A DNA stretch of 30,062 nt from assembly GCA_964443825.1 (NCBI GenBank), contig CAYUEV010000017.1, positions 1-30,062 on the forward strand. Direction: 5' to 3'. Position 1 is the stretch's first letter, and every line of letters begins with the position of its first letter. The notes below the pieces were generated by a model. The model was given only the letters and a program-made list of their open reading frames with translations, was not told the DNA's origin and searched no databases. This document shows, piece after piece, positions 1 to 8,908 of this stretch. The position numbers and the translations under genes were made by a program. The stretch is from UBA1081 sp964443825 (GTDB lineage: Bacteria > Bacillota > Clostridia > Oscillospirales > Acutalibacteraceae).

Positions 1-2603
1 CCCACATAATCATGGTCATGTGGAGGTTCGGTAGCGGGCTCGGTAGTCGGCTTGGTGGCGGGTTCGGTCGGAGCTTCAGTGGTTGGTTCTGTCGTTGGCT
101 TTGTCGGGGGTTCTGTAGTCGGGGCTTCAGTAGTTGGCTCTGTCGTTGGTTCAGTAGTGGTTTCAGTTGGAACTTCTGTAGGAGGCTCGGTTGTCGGCGC
201 TTCGGTCGGAGTTTCAGTGGTTGGTTTTGTCGTTGGTTCTGTCGCGGGAGTTTTTGTTGTTGTTTCGGAAGGTTTGACCGTAGTGGATTCAGCAGGTGCT
301 TTTGTGGTTGTTTCAGCTGGAGCTTTTGTAGTTGTCTCGGAAGTCGCGGGTTTTGTAGGAGTTTCAGTCGGTTGCTCGGTTGGAGCTTCGGTAGTCGTTT
401 CAGCGGGCGTCTCGGTTGGAGTTTCCGAACCGATTACTTTGAAGATAAAACCGTTTTCGTTGGCGTAAGTTTCCGCCGCGCTGCCGGGAATACCGTAGAT
501 TGTGAAATTACCGACTTTATATTCTAAACCTTTGTCTTTATTATATCCAAAAGCACAACTGCCAATGCTTATAACACTGTCAGGAATAACTACGCTTTTA
601 AGAAGCGGACAGGCAGCAAACGATTCAACTCCTATATGGGTAACGCTGCTGGGAATTGTTACTTTTGTAAGCGAATCGCACCAGTGAAACGCACTATCGG
701 CAATTACTCTCGTACCTTCCTTAATTGAATATTCAGCCGGCAATTCACCATTTTTTGCAGATATTAAACAATTATCTATGTAAAGAACCCCATCGATCCA
801 GTTGTCTGGATTATCACTTAATGCCGTACCTAAAGTAACGCTGAATCCAATATTTGTAACCCCATCTCCAATGGATATATTCTTTAGCGAAGTGCAATCA
901 AGAAATGCATAATAATCTATACTGGCAACAGTGTCAGGAATTATTATGCTTGTAAGCGAAGCGCAGCCTTCAAACGCGTTATTACCAATGTTTGTGACAC
1001 CGTTGGGAATTGTCACACTTGTAAGCAATTTACATTTATAAAACGCATAACTGCCAATACTTGTAACGCCATTTCCCATGGTTAAATCAGTAAGTGAGCC
1101 GCATTCATAAAACGCATTATTAGCAATATTTGTAACGCTATCCGGAATTATATAGTCTGTTCTTTTGCTTCCCATAGGGTATTGTACAAGTTCAGTTTTA
1201 TCTTTATTAAACAATGCTCCGTATTCGTCGCTTGAATAATTTTGATTGCTTTTATCCACCATAATGCTTGCAAGCGAAGCGCAATCCCAAAACGCATTAT
1301 CGCCGATACCTCTAACGCTCGCAGGGATTGTTACGCTTGTAAGAGAATCGCAACCTTCAAACGCATAGTTGCCGATACTTGCAACGCCGTCGGGAATTGT
1401 TACGCTTGTAATCGAATCGCACCAGCGAAACGCGCTATCGGCAATTACTCTCGTACCTTCCTTAATTGAATACTCAGCCGGCAATTCACCATTTTTTGCA
1501 GATATTAAACAATTATCTATGTAAAGAACCCCATGGATCCAGTTGTCTGGATTGTCATACAAGGCTGTACCAGTAAACGCCCAATCTTTGATATTTGCAA
1601 CGTTATTCCCAATAGTTATGTTCATAAGCGAACCACATTCAAAAAACGTACTGTATCCTATACTTGTAACTCCATTTCCAATTGTTACAGTTTTGAGAGA
1701 AGAACAATTCCCAAATGTTCCATCGCCAAGATTTATGACGCTATCAGGGATTACGATGTTTGTAAGCGAAGTACAATATGAGAAAGCGCTTATACCGATG
1801 CTTGCAACACTGTTTCCAATTGTTATAGTTTCGAGTTTATAGCAATTGGAAAACGCTCCATCGCCAATACTCGTGGCGCTATCGGGTATTGTTACGCTTG
1901 TAAGCGAATCGCAACTACAAAACGCCGAATCTCCGATACTTGTAACGCCGTCTTCAATAGTTACGCTTGTAAGAGAATCGCAGCCATAAAACGTCGAAAC
2001 ACCGATACTTATAACGCCGCCGGGTATTGTTACGCTTGTAAGCAAAGAGCAGCCATAAAACGCATTATTGCCGATACTTATAACGCCGTCGGGGATTGAA
2101 TATTCCGTTCTTTTGTTCCCCACGGGGTATTGTATAAGTTCTGTTTTATCTTTATTAAATAATACTCCGTATTCGTCGTTGCTGTAATTTTGATTATTTT
2201 CGTCAGTCTTAATACTCGAGAGAGAGTAGCAACCATAAAACGCCGAAACGCCGATACTTGTAACGCTCGCGGGGATTGTTACGCTTATAAGCGAATCGCA
2301 GGACACAAAAGCTGAATCGCCGATATTTGTAACTCCGTCTTCAATAGTTACGCTTGTAAGCGAATTGCAATCATAAAACGCATAATTGCCAATGCTCGTA
2401 ACGGTATATTCGCCGATTTCTGAAGGAATGGTAATTTCCGTATCGGAACCGGAATAACCCGTTATCTCAGCCGTGCCGTCGTCTAAAACACGATAGTCGA
2501 AGTCATCTTCACTTGTCTCAGCAGTACCGATAACTACGGGTACGGACGTTAAAACAAGTATGACGGAGAGCAGTACCGATAGAATCTTTGTGATTTTTCT
2601 CAT
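1..2603 (-). CDS. BspA-like leucine-rich-repeat surface protein, C-terminus cut by window edge
   Basis: One uninterrupted minus-strand frame starts at ATG 2601-2603 and runs off the left edge, giving at least 866 residues. Residues 1 to about 28 form a signal peptide (MRKITKILS, then a hydrophobic core). From about residue 50 to 715 there are many roughly 23-residue repeats of the type SLTSVTIPDGVTSIGDYAF.GC, the hallmark of BspA/TpLRR proteins. From about residue 727 follows a low-complexity Thr/Pro/Glu-rich stretch (TTEAPTE-like units), then HDHDYV at the edge, which resembles the start of a C-terminal wall-associated module seen in clostridial surface proteins. A GAGGGG ribosome binding site lies about 11 nt upstream. 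The family is extracellular and often adhesive; the ligand cannot be inferred. The plus-strand Gly/Val/Ser-rich frames here are shadows of the Thr/Pro-rich segment. Confidence 0.9.
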   Translation of the reverse strand, partial: MRKITKILSVLLSVILVLTSVPVVIGTAETSEDDFDYRVLDDGTAEITGYSGSDTEITIPSEIGEYTVTSIGNYAFYDCNSLTSVTIEDGVTNIGDSAFVSCDSLISVTIPASVTSIGVSAFYGCYSLSSIKTDENNQNYSNDEYGVLFNKDKTELIQYPVGNKRTEYSIPDGVISIGNNAFYGCSLLTSVTIPGGVISIGVSTFYGCDSLTSVTIEDGVTSIGDSAFCSCDSLTSVTIPDSATSIGDGAFSNCYKLETITIGNSVASIGISAFSYCTSLTNIVIPDSVINLGDGTFGNCSSLKTVTIGNGVTSIGYSTFFECGSLMNITIGNNVANIKDWAFTGTALYDNPDNWIHGVLYIDNCLISAKNGELPAEYSIKEGTRVIADSAFRWCDSITSVTIPDGVASIGNYAFEGCDSLTSVTIPASVRGIGDNAFWDCASLASIMVDKSNQNYSSDEYGALFNKDKTELVQYPMGSKRTDYIIPDSVTNIANNAFYECGSLTDLTMGNGVTSIGSYAFYKCKLLTSVTIPNGVTNIGNNAFEGCASLTSIIIPDTVASIDYYAFLDCTSLKNISIGDGVTNIGFSVTLGTALSDNPDNWIDGVLYIDNCLISAKNGELPAEYSIKEGTRVIADSAFHWCDSLTKVTIPSSVTHIGVESFAACPLLKSVVIPDSVISIGSCAFGYNKDKGLEYKVGNFTIYGIPGSAAETYANENGFIFKVIGSETPTETPAETTTEAPTEQPTETPTKPATSETTTKAPAETTTKAPAESTTVKPSETTTKTPATEPTTKPTTETPTEAPTTEPPTEVPTETTTEPTTEPTTEAPTTEPPTKPTTEPTTEAPTEPATKPTTEPATEPPHDHDYV
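651..812 (-). repeat. 162-bp internal direct repeat, copy 1 (in the BspA-like gene)
   Basis: This segment matches 1392-1553 over 162 bp with about seven differences counted by eye. It encodes a non-LRR insert (NPDNWIDGVLYIDNCLISAK and following) between leucine-rich repeats. The near-identity at the DNA level, unlike the divergent flanking repeats, suggests recent duplication or gene conversion. Confidence 0.85.
1392..1553 (-). repeat. 162-bp internal direct repeat, copy 2 (in the BspA-like gene)
   Basis: Second copy of the 651-812 segment, in the same reading frame and orientation and 741 bp away. A separate, more diverged duplicated module (LFNKDKTEL.QYP.G.KRT) occurs at about 1165-1260 and 2112-2207. 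Confidence 0.85.
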
Positions 2604-3078
2604 AGCAGATAAACCCCTCAAGAAAAATTATTTTTTGTTCGATATTCACAGCTTATCATAAATAAACCGAAAAATCAATAGGCAAATCAATAAAATCGCG
2701 TTTAAATATTAGATATTAAACGTCAAAACCGTAAAACAAGAGGTTTTATCATATAAGAAAAATTAAGTCATAACGAACAAGGCGCGGAAACGGTAAAGGG
2801 ACGACTGAAATAACGACCGGCGCGCCGGGCTTAAAACAATCTTTAAAATAGTTCCCGACGTTCTCGAAAACCGCGATAATGAAGAGGCGAAAAAAATCAA
2901 AAAACTGACAAATAAAATTCCCCCGGTTTGCGCCGGGGGGGGGCATTTACGACAAGTTGCGAACGGCGGATAGTTTAACATGATAAACAATAAATTGAAC
3001 CGCTTTCCAGTCGCCGATCGCCGCCAAAAGTTGCAATGAAATTATATGTTTTATAATCTATCGTCCGACATATAATAT
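2604..3078. other. 475-bp intergenic region without a convincing gene
   Basis: The region lies between the symporter stop and the BspA-like start. It holds short overlapping minus-strand frames (about 2749-2990) with no recognisable domain and no good ribosome binding site. It also holds a GC-rich hairpin annotated separately, and AT-rich sequence upstream of the BspA-like gene in which I could not choose one promoter. Confidence 0.5.
2920..2939 (-). terminator. Putative terminator hairpin downstream of the sulfur operon
   Basis: CCCCCGG at 2920-2926 and CCGGGGG at 2933-2939 form a perfect 7-bp GC stem with a 6-nt loop. Read on the minus strand it is followed by AATTTTATTTG, a moderate T-rich tail. 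It lies about 140 nt beyond the symporter stop, so it is a plausible end for the sulfur operon. The loose spacing and imperfect T tract keep confidence moderate. Confidence 0.45.
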
Positions 3079-4575
3079 CTAATTTAATGTTTTTCGTCTT
3101 TCGGTTATTTCAGCGAGGGCTTTTTCTTTCTTTTCGCCTGTGTAATCGTTAAACAGCATCGGAATTATAGTAAGTAAAAAACCTATGGCGGGGACTATCG
3201 TTACGAGGGCTAAGAGAACTTTTTGAGTTTCGACCGTCTGCGGGAAGAAAATCTGCCTGCCCATTTTATCTACAAGAGAGGTGTCGACGGCTCTAAAGTC
3301 GGTTTTGCCAAGAACTTGACCGAAAACGGCGGTGGCGATACCGGCGTTGACTTTAGACAGGAAAGTCTGGAAAGAAAAGCACACCCCCTCGTGCCTTTGA
3401 CCCGTTTTCCACTCCATATAATCCACGGCGTCGGCTATTAAGGTATATGTGATTACGTTGTAAATGCCTAAAGGAATGCCCATAAAGAACAGTAAAACCC
3501 AAAGAACAAAGATGTTTATATTGGTAACGTTTCTGAAAAATACGAGATAGCAGATGACGTGAACGACGAGCCCGAAAATCGCGGAGCCTATGTAAATTTG
3601 CTTTAAGGAAAATTTCTTTCTTAAAAGAGGGAAAATAGCCATGGCGGGAACCATGCCGGCGCCAATCGCCACCGTTAAAGTCGTGACGATAGTTCCTCTC
3701 GGAATAAAGAAATCATAAGCCGCCACAACATCCGCGTCAGGAAGGACGGTAGTCGCCGAAGCGTCGGTAAATATTTTACTGAAATCGGTTAAGTTGCCGA
3801 TTATAAGGTAATTGCCTATATAGTCGGCGCATTGATTCGCCATAACCATAGTAGAGCCTAAAAGAGCGGCGAGTATGACGATAATAAGGACTTTATCTTT
3901 TCTTAAAACGGTAACCGTTTCTCTAAAAGTGGGCGCCTTGTCTTCTTTCGGGATTCTCTCTTTAGATACGAAAAATATAATTATCGAAAGAGAGCAGCCC
4001 ACTACGGCGAAAATAAGACTTGAAACGAAAAAGCCTTTTTTGTAGCCTAAATTCGATTGATACAGTATCGGAACAAGGAGGGCCGGAAGGATTCCGCCAA
4101 ATGTAGAACCTAAACGGGCGGTTGAGATAAACGACGTTCTTTCGCTTTCAAGAGGAGTAATGACCGACGAAAGACCCCAGAAAGGAACATCCTGAATTGT
4201 AAACGTAACGCCCCATAAAATGTAGGTGAAGGCGGCCCAGGCTACGGCGGCCGTCGAGCCGTTTTCAAAAGGAGCTGTAAAAAGAAGTACCGTACTGATG
4301 GCTATCGGAACAGGCGCGAAAAGCAAATAAGGGCGCATTTTGCCCCATTTTGACTTGGTTTTGTCTACTATCATGCCCATAATAGGATCGTTTAAAGCGT
4401 CGAAAATTCTTCCGCAAAGTATTATGGACGTGCCCTGCTCTAAAGTAAGACCCGCTCCGTTCTGAAAAAACACGAGCGAAAACATAGACATAAGAGTGTA
4501 TATTCCGCTCCTGCCGAACGCGCCTAAGGTGAACGCTACGCGCTCTTTTGTGGTGAGATACTTTTCGTTTTGCAT
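3079..4575 (-). CDS. GPH-family (MelB-like) cation symporter
   Basis: This is a 498-residue polytopic membrane protein of the glycoside-pentoside-hexuronide:cation symporter family. Near the N-terminus it carries the family signature: a second helix with two acidic residues before proline (RIFDALNDPIMG) and the loop DKTKSKWGKMRPY. About twelve hydrophobic segments follow, with a basic cytoplasmic tail. The start ATG (4573-4575) overlaps the sulfatase stop as TAATG, with a perfect AAGGAGG ribosome binding site inside the sulfatase end, so the two are translationally coupled. Family members import sugars or uronides with Na+ or H+. Next to a cytoplasmic sulfatase, the likely cargo is a sulfated or sulfatase-related organic molecule; that is inference. 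It is the last gene of the operon. Confidence 0.85.
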   Translation of the reverse strand: MQNEKYLTTKERVAFTLGAFGRSGIYTLMSMFSLVFFQNGAGLTLEQGTSIILCGRIFDALNDPIMGMIVDKTKSKWGKMRPYLLFAPVPIAISTVLLFTAPFENGSTAAVAWAAFTYILWGVTFTIQDVPFWGLSSVITPLESERTSFISTARLGSTFGGILPALLVPILYQSNLGYKKGFFVSSLIFAVVGCSLSIIIFFVSKERIPKEDKAPTFRETVTVLRKDKVLIIVILAALLGSTMVMANQCADYIGNYLIIGNLTDFSKIFTDASATTVLPDADVVAAYDFFIPRGTIVTTLTVAIGAGMVPAMAIFPLLRKKFSLKQIYIGSAIFGLVVHVICYLVFFRNVTNINIFVLWVLLFFMGIPLGIYNVITYTLIADAVDYMEWKTGQRHEGVCFSFQTFLSKVNAGIATAVFGQVLGKTDFRAVDTSLVDKMGRQIFFPQTVETQKVLLALVTIVPAIGFLLTIIPMLFNDYTGEKKEKALAEITERRKTLN

Positions 4576-5891
4576 TATTTTTTCCTCCTTATTACAGCGG
4601 GAAGTATTTTGGGTTCCTTTTCGCCGGCGTTTACCATTTCTCTTATAAGAAGATTCTTCAACTCTTCGCGAACGTTTTTAAAGTTGTTGTCTTTTACAAG
4701 ATTATTTTTTTCGATTATATCGTTTGAAAGATCGTAAAGGTAATCTTCAAAGTATACGGGCGACGAGTGATGAACGTAGCCTGTGCCGCCTGAAGTGCGA
4801 ACGGAGTATTTATAGCGGTTTGTTCGTATCGCCCTGCCGCACTGGCTTTCGCTTATCTGGATAAATACGCAGTCCCTTTCATTGTCGTCGTGAAGCTGTT
4901 TTGTTAAATCGTAGCCTTTATATGACTTTGGTATATCGATTCCCGCTATGGACAAAAGCGTCGGGGGTAAATCTATAAGGCTTGTAAGCCTGAATTCCTT
5001 TACGCCGCCGGTAAAATCGCCGCCTCTTATTATAAGCGGAGTGTGAATAGAAGACTCATGACAAGAGCGCTTATATTCGAGGTTGCGCGTTTTAAAGTGA
5101 TTGCCGTGATCAGACGTAAAAATAAAAACCGTGTCGTCATAAAGATTTTTTTCTTTTAGTTTATCGACTAATTTGCCCACATTGTAGTCGATTCTGTTTA
5201 TGGCGCTTATATAGTCGGGGTAAAACTCTTTATAATCGCCCTTTAGAAATGAAAGATCGTCGGGTATAGGGTAATCTTTAAAATTTTCCACGGCGTCTTT
5301 AAAGCCCTCGTAACAGTGGCGGTCGTTCTGGTGATGAGGCTCAAGCTGAGATATAAAAAGGAAAAACGGCTTGCTTTCGTCCCTGTTATCGAGAAATTCC
5401 AAAGCGAAATCGTTTATGCAATCGACCCTGTAACCGTTAAAATCGATTTGCCGCCCGTTTTCGTCGAACACATACCCGTCGTAACCGTGGGAAGTAAATT
5501 CCAAGACGTCGGCGGCTCTCCAGTATTGATAGCCTCCCATTTTTTCTTTAGGCACGGCGGTTTTTTCACAGTGAAGACCTATCCCCGGAAGTCTGTCGGA
5601 CGCCAAGTGCCATTTACCCACATAGGCGGTCTCGTAACCCGCCTCGTTAAAGTACTCCGCGAGAGGTTTTATATCGTTGGGCAGTGGAACTCCGTTCCAA
5701 AAACAGCCGCATTCAGTAGCGTAAACGCCCGTTTGAAGACATGCTCTCGCGGGACCGCACACAGGCTGGCACGTAAAGTTATTAAGGTATTCCACGCCTT
5801 CGGAAGCGATTTCGGTAAGATTCGGAGTGACTTCCTCGCAGACCGTATCCCACCTTTGCTGATCGGTAAAGTAAAATACGATATTTTTCAT
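4575..5891 (-). CDS. Cytoplasmic type I sulfatase (alkaline phosphatase superfamily)
   Basis: The 438-residue protein begins directly with the catalytic fold (MKNIVFYFTDQQRWDT) and has no signal peptide, so it should act in the cytoplasm. The signature C-x-P-x-R is C45-G-P-A-R49, where C45 would be converted to formylglycine. D10/Q11, K93 and H95 (GKWHL), the FTSDHGNH block and the K of YKRSCHES are the expected metal and sulfate ligands. An unlinked anaerobic sulfatase-maturating enzyme would be needed, as none is present here. The start ATG overlaps the metY stop by 4 nt (ATGA), and AGGAG lies 7 nt upstream. It would hydrolyse an organic sulfate ester to sulfate; the substrate is unknown. 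Its place inside a sulfate-assimilation operon suggests that sulfur supply, rather than carbon release alone, is its job. Confidence 0.85.
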   Translation of the reverse strand: MKNIVFYFTDQQRWDTVCEEVTPNLTEIASEGVEYLNNFTCQPVCGPARACLQTGVYATECGCFWNGVPLPNDIKPLAEYFNEAGYETAYVGKWHLASDRLPGIGLHCEKTAVPKEKMGGYQYWRAADVLEFTSHGYDGYVFDENGRQIDFNGYRVDCINDFALEFLDNRDESKPFFLFISQLEPHHQNDRHCYEGFKDAVENFKDYPIPDDLSFLKGDYKEFYPDYISAINRIDYNVGKLVDKLKEKNLYDDTVFIFTSDHGNHFKTRNLEYKRSCHESSIHTPLIIRGGDFTGGVKEFRLTSLIDLPPTLLSIAGIDIPKSYKGYDLTKQLHDDNERDCVFIQISESQCGRAIRTNRYKYSVRTSGGTGYVHHSSPVYFEDYLYDLSNDIIEKNNLVKDNNFKNVREELKNLLIREMVNAGEKEPKILPAVIRRKK

Positions 5892-7219
5892 ATTCCCGCT
5901 CCTACGTTTACAAATTCGTTAATATCCGCTATGTGAAGCGCTCTGTCGAAGTCGTCTATTATATTTTCTATGTCTTCGATTCCCACGCTTATTCTTATCA
6001 TATCGTCGTAAACCCCCGCCGCCGTCTTCTCGCTTTTTGAGGAGTGGGCGAAAATAGTCGAAGACGGGTGAACGACAAGAGTTTTTGTGTCGCCTATATT
6101 GGACGCATTTAAAGCGTATCTAAGGTTATCTATAACGGAATACGCCATTTCTTTATTGCCTGTGCGAATCGTGAGTATCCCTCCCGCCAAAGCGTCTTTA
6201 AACTGCTCTTTCACGAGGGGGTTATATGGGTTGTCGGGAAGCCCCGGGTAATTTACTTCCTTTACGCTTTTATGGGTTTTAAAAAACTCGGAAAGTTTAA
6301 GAGCGTTAGAACATATTCTTTCCATTCTTAATCCTAACGTTTCAAGTCCGTTTATATTAAGATAGGCGTTCATGGGGGAAAGGCACGCGCCTATATCTCT
6401 CCATATGGAGTTTCTGAGCCTCGCGGTAAAAGCGCCCTTGCCATATCGGAGATAATCGCCCATAACGGCGAATTTTTTTGTACGCCATCTAAAGTTGCCC
6501 GCGTCTATAATAACTCCGCTGATAGCGCTGCCGTTGCCGCAAATGTATTTTGACGACGAGTGGAGGACTATGTCCGCTCCCAGGGAAATGGGTTTTACAA
6601 GAACGGGAGTCGCCGTAGTCGCGTCTACTATTAAGGGAATATCGTTATTGTGAGCCAGATCGGCTAATGATTTTATATCTATTACGTTGAGTTTCGGATT
6701 TCCTATAACTTCCGAAAATATGGCTTTCGTGGAAGGCGTGATTTGTTTTTTAACGTTCTCGGGGGTAAAATCATTTACAAAAACGGCTTTTATTCCAAGC
6801 GGGGCGAGATCCTTAAATAAGTCGAGAGTACCGCCGTAAAGCCCCGTGGGAACTATTATTTCATCTCCGCTTTTAAGGATAGTGAGGAGAGTGCAAAGAA
6901 CCGCCGCCGAACCTGAAGAACAAGCCGTGGCGGCTATCCCGCCTTCGAGCGTCGCCATTCTTTTTTGGAAATTTTCTATCGTGGGATTGCCTATTCTCGA
7001 ATAAGCGAAGCCGAACTGCCTGCCGGAAAATACCTCCTCGAGTTCTTTCGCGGTATCGTGGGCGAACGCGGTCGTCTGAAAAATAGGAACTATTGTGCTG
7101 CCTTTATAGTCGTCGTCCGTTCTTACGGAATGTAAAAGTTTTGTGTTTACGCCTAACTCGGCGCGTTTATTTTCTTTTTCGTCGCGGTTTTGCTTAGAAT
7201 TCTTAGATAAAAAACCCAT
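5888..7219 (-). CDS. metY: O-acetylhomoserine sulfhydrylase-type PLP enzyme (homocysteine synthase)
   Basis: The 443-residue protein belongs to the Cys/Met metabolism PLP family. After a charged N-terminal stretch, residues 23 onward show TKLLHS, the YSRIGNPT block (about 73-80), the CSSGSAA block (about 100-106), and the PLP lysine K224 in LHSSSKYICGNG. Length and motifs fit MetY, which makes homocysteine from O-acetylhomoserine plus sulfide or a protein thiocarboxylate. A related gamma-elimination or cystathionine enzyme cannot be excluded by eye. The start lies 3 nt after cysN, with GGGGA upstream. In this operon, with ThiS-like, ThiF-like and JAMM genes, the thiocarboxylate-using role is the best reading. 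Confidence 0.85.
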   Translation of the reverse strand: MGFLSKNSKQNRDEKENKRAELGVNTKLLHSVRTDDDYKGSTIVPIFQTTAFAHDTAKELEEVFSGRQFGFAYSRIGNPTIENFQKRMATLEGGIAATACSSGSAAVLCTLLTILKSGDEIIVPTGLYGGTLDLFKDLAPLGIKAVFVNDFTPENVKKQITPSTKAIFSEVIGNPKLNVIDIKSLADLAHNNDIPLIVDATTATPVLVKPISLGADIVLHSSSKYICGNGSAISGVIIDAGNFRWRTKKFAVMGDYLRYGKGAFTARLRNSIWRDIGACLSPMNAYLNINGLETLGLRMERICSNALKLSEFFKTHKSVKEVNYPGLPDNPYNPLVKEQFKDALAGGILTIRTGNKEMAYSVIDNLRYALNASNIGDTKTLVVHPSSTIFAHSSKSEKTAAGVYDDMIRISVGIEDIENIIDDFDRALHIADINEFVNVGAGI

Positions 7220-7222
7220 AAA

Positions 7223-8908
7223 TTACAGTCCCCAAAAATTGTTTGTAAAAATTATGCGTCTGTATGTTTCGAACCGCATCCATTTTTCGTATACTTCTTG
7301 TTTTTCGAGCGAGTTTAAATCTTTAAAGAACTTTTTCACGCTCTCATTATCGTAAATAGACACGCTAAAACCTTTGCCGTTTACTACGGGAAGTCCCGAA
7401 TACTTATAATCGTGAAGAGGGGCGATATTAACAAACGCGCCGTTTCTGATAGCTATAGCCGCGTCCGAGTCGAGCGCTAAAATGTCGAAATTTTTGGGGT
7501 AATCGTAGCTTAAACCGCTTAGAGGGATAGTTTCGTTCAATGAAAAGCTCTCTTTAACGCCCGCGTAATTGCCTATTCCCATATTTTTTTCGCTGTAAAA
7601 ATACTCGTCGAATAAAAGGGTTTTGGCTCTTATGCCGTTGCCTTCAAATATAACGCCGTTCTCGTCGTCCAAAAGGATCTCTTCAATTGTTCCGCATGAA
7701 GAGGTCATATTTGTAAGTCTGTCGATAAGTATAAGTTCCCCTAAAGCTTTGTGATTTTTAAAGGTATCTAAAGGTATTTTTTCGTTCAACGCGATTTCGC
7801 AAAGAGCGATTTCGTTTTTTGAAATAGACGAAGAGACTATATGCTCGCCCGTGTTTACGTCTATTTTATATAATATCCTCTTAACTTTTCCGACTGTTTT
7901 CCATGTTCCGATTTTTATAATATACTCGTTATTTTCATAAAGAACCGAGTCGTCCATCCAAAGTAAAGAGGCTTTAAACGAGTCGCCTACGGTCAAAGAC
8001 GCGTCTTTTTCTATAACGCAGCCTCTTGAAACGTCCACTTCTCGGTCGAGAGTAATCGTGACGGGCTGACCTAAAAAAGCGGACTGTTTTTCATTTTCCC
8101 CTACAAAAATATTTTTTATATGGGCTTTTTCCCCGCTCGGCAAAACGGAAATCGTATCGCCTAAATTTATTTCGCCGGATTCTGTTTGACCCTGTATTCC
8201 CCTGAATGTGCTGTCAGGTCTCGATACGCGCTCTACGGGCATATAAAAGCCTTCTTCGGTTTTTTCGTCGTCGGTCTCGGCGTTTTCGAGGCGCGTTAAA
8301 AGCGGGTCGCCCTCGTACCATTTCATGTTTTCGCTTTTTTTAGTTATATTGTCGCCCACAGTCGCGGAAACGGGAATTACGGTAACGTCGGGAAGAGAAA
8401 GCTCTGAAGATAAATCGCTAATTTCGGATGACGTCTTATTAAATATGTCCTCGCTATAGGAAACTAAATCCATTTTGTTGACAGCGAAAATAAAATGAGA
8501 TATTCCCATCAGTTTACAAATTCTCGCGTGACGTTTAGTTCCCGTTAAAACGCCTTTTCGAGCGTCTATAAGCATTACGGCGAGCGACGCGAAAGACGCT
8601 CCCACCGCCATATTCCTTGTGTACTCCTCATGCCCAGGAGTGTCGGCGACTATAAAAGAGCGCTTATCGGTCGAAAAGTAACAGTACGCGACGTCTATGG
8701 TGATACCCTGTTCGCGCTCCGCCATAAGACCGTCGAGAAGCAGCGAGTAATCTACGTCGCCGCCCGCGGATCCGACTTTTGAATCGAGCAAAAGGGCTTT
8801 TTCACGGTCGGCAAAAAGAAGTTTCGCGTCGTAGAGCATATGACCTATAAGGGTTGATTTTCCGTCGTCCACGCTTCCGCAAGTGATGAATTTTAAAAGA
8901 CGCTTCAT
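7223..8908 (-). CDS. cysN: Sulfate adenylyltransferase large subunit (GTPase), with an unusual C-terminal extension
   Basis: The 561-residue protein has EF-Tu-like GTPase motifs: P-loop GSVDDGKST (residues 11-19), DTPGHEEY, and NKMD. It then has two beta-barrel domains ending near the IDRLTNMT motif at about residue 400. With CysD it forms APS from sulfate and ATP, driven by GTP. About 145 further residues follow which are not an APS kinase, because no second P-loop is present. The start is ATG 8906-8908, which overlaps the cysD stop (TAATG) and has GGGAGGG upstream. An upstream extension of the frame to 9319 is only the shadow of cysD and should not be used. Confidence 0.9.
   Translation of the reverse strand: MKRLLKFITCGSVDDGKSTLIGHMLYDAKLLFADREKALLLDSKVGSAGGDVDYSLLLDGLMAEREQGITIDVAYCYFSTDKRSFIVADTPGHEEYTRNMAVGASFASLAVMLIDARKGVLTGTKRHARICKLMGISHFIFAVNKMDLVSYSEDIFNKTSSEISDLSSELSLPDVTVIPVSATVGDNITKKSENMKWYEGDPLLTRLENAETDDEKTEEGFYMPVERVSRPDSTFRGIQGQTESGEINLGDTISVLPSGEKAHIKNIFVGENEKQSAFLGQPVTITLDREVDVSRGCVIEKDASLTVGDSFKASLLWMDDSVLYENNEYIIKIGTWKTVGKVKRILYKIDVNTGEHIVSSSISKNEIALCEIALNEKIPLDTFKNHKALGELILIDRLTNMTSSCGTIEEILLDDENGVIFEGNGIRAKTLLFDEYFYSEKNMGIGNYAGVKESFSLNETIPLSGLSYDYPKNFDILALDSDAAIAIRNGAFVNIAPLHDYKYSGLPVVNGKGFSVSIYDNESVKKFFKDLNSLEKQEVYEKWMRFETYRRIIFTNNFWGL

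Noticed and set aside
12..527. Plus-strand Cys/Gly/Ser-rich and Val/Gly/Ser-rich open frames
   Set aside because: They are antisense shadows of the Thr/Pro-rich C-terminal region of the BspA-like gene, with no ribosome binding site and extreme composition.
2749..2990. Short minus-strand frames of 65 and 75 codons after the sulfur operon
   Set aside because: They overlap each other, lack a recognisable domain or ribosome binding site, and include the C/G hairpin; not supported as genes.
7223..8908. CysN-CysC (APS kinase) fusion
   Set aside because: The protein is long enough to raise the idea, but the C-terminal part has no second P-loop or other kinase motif.
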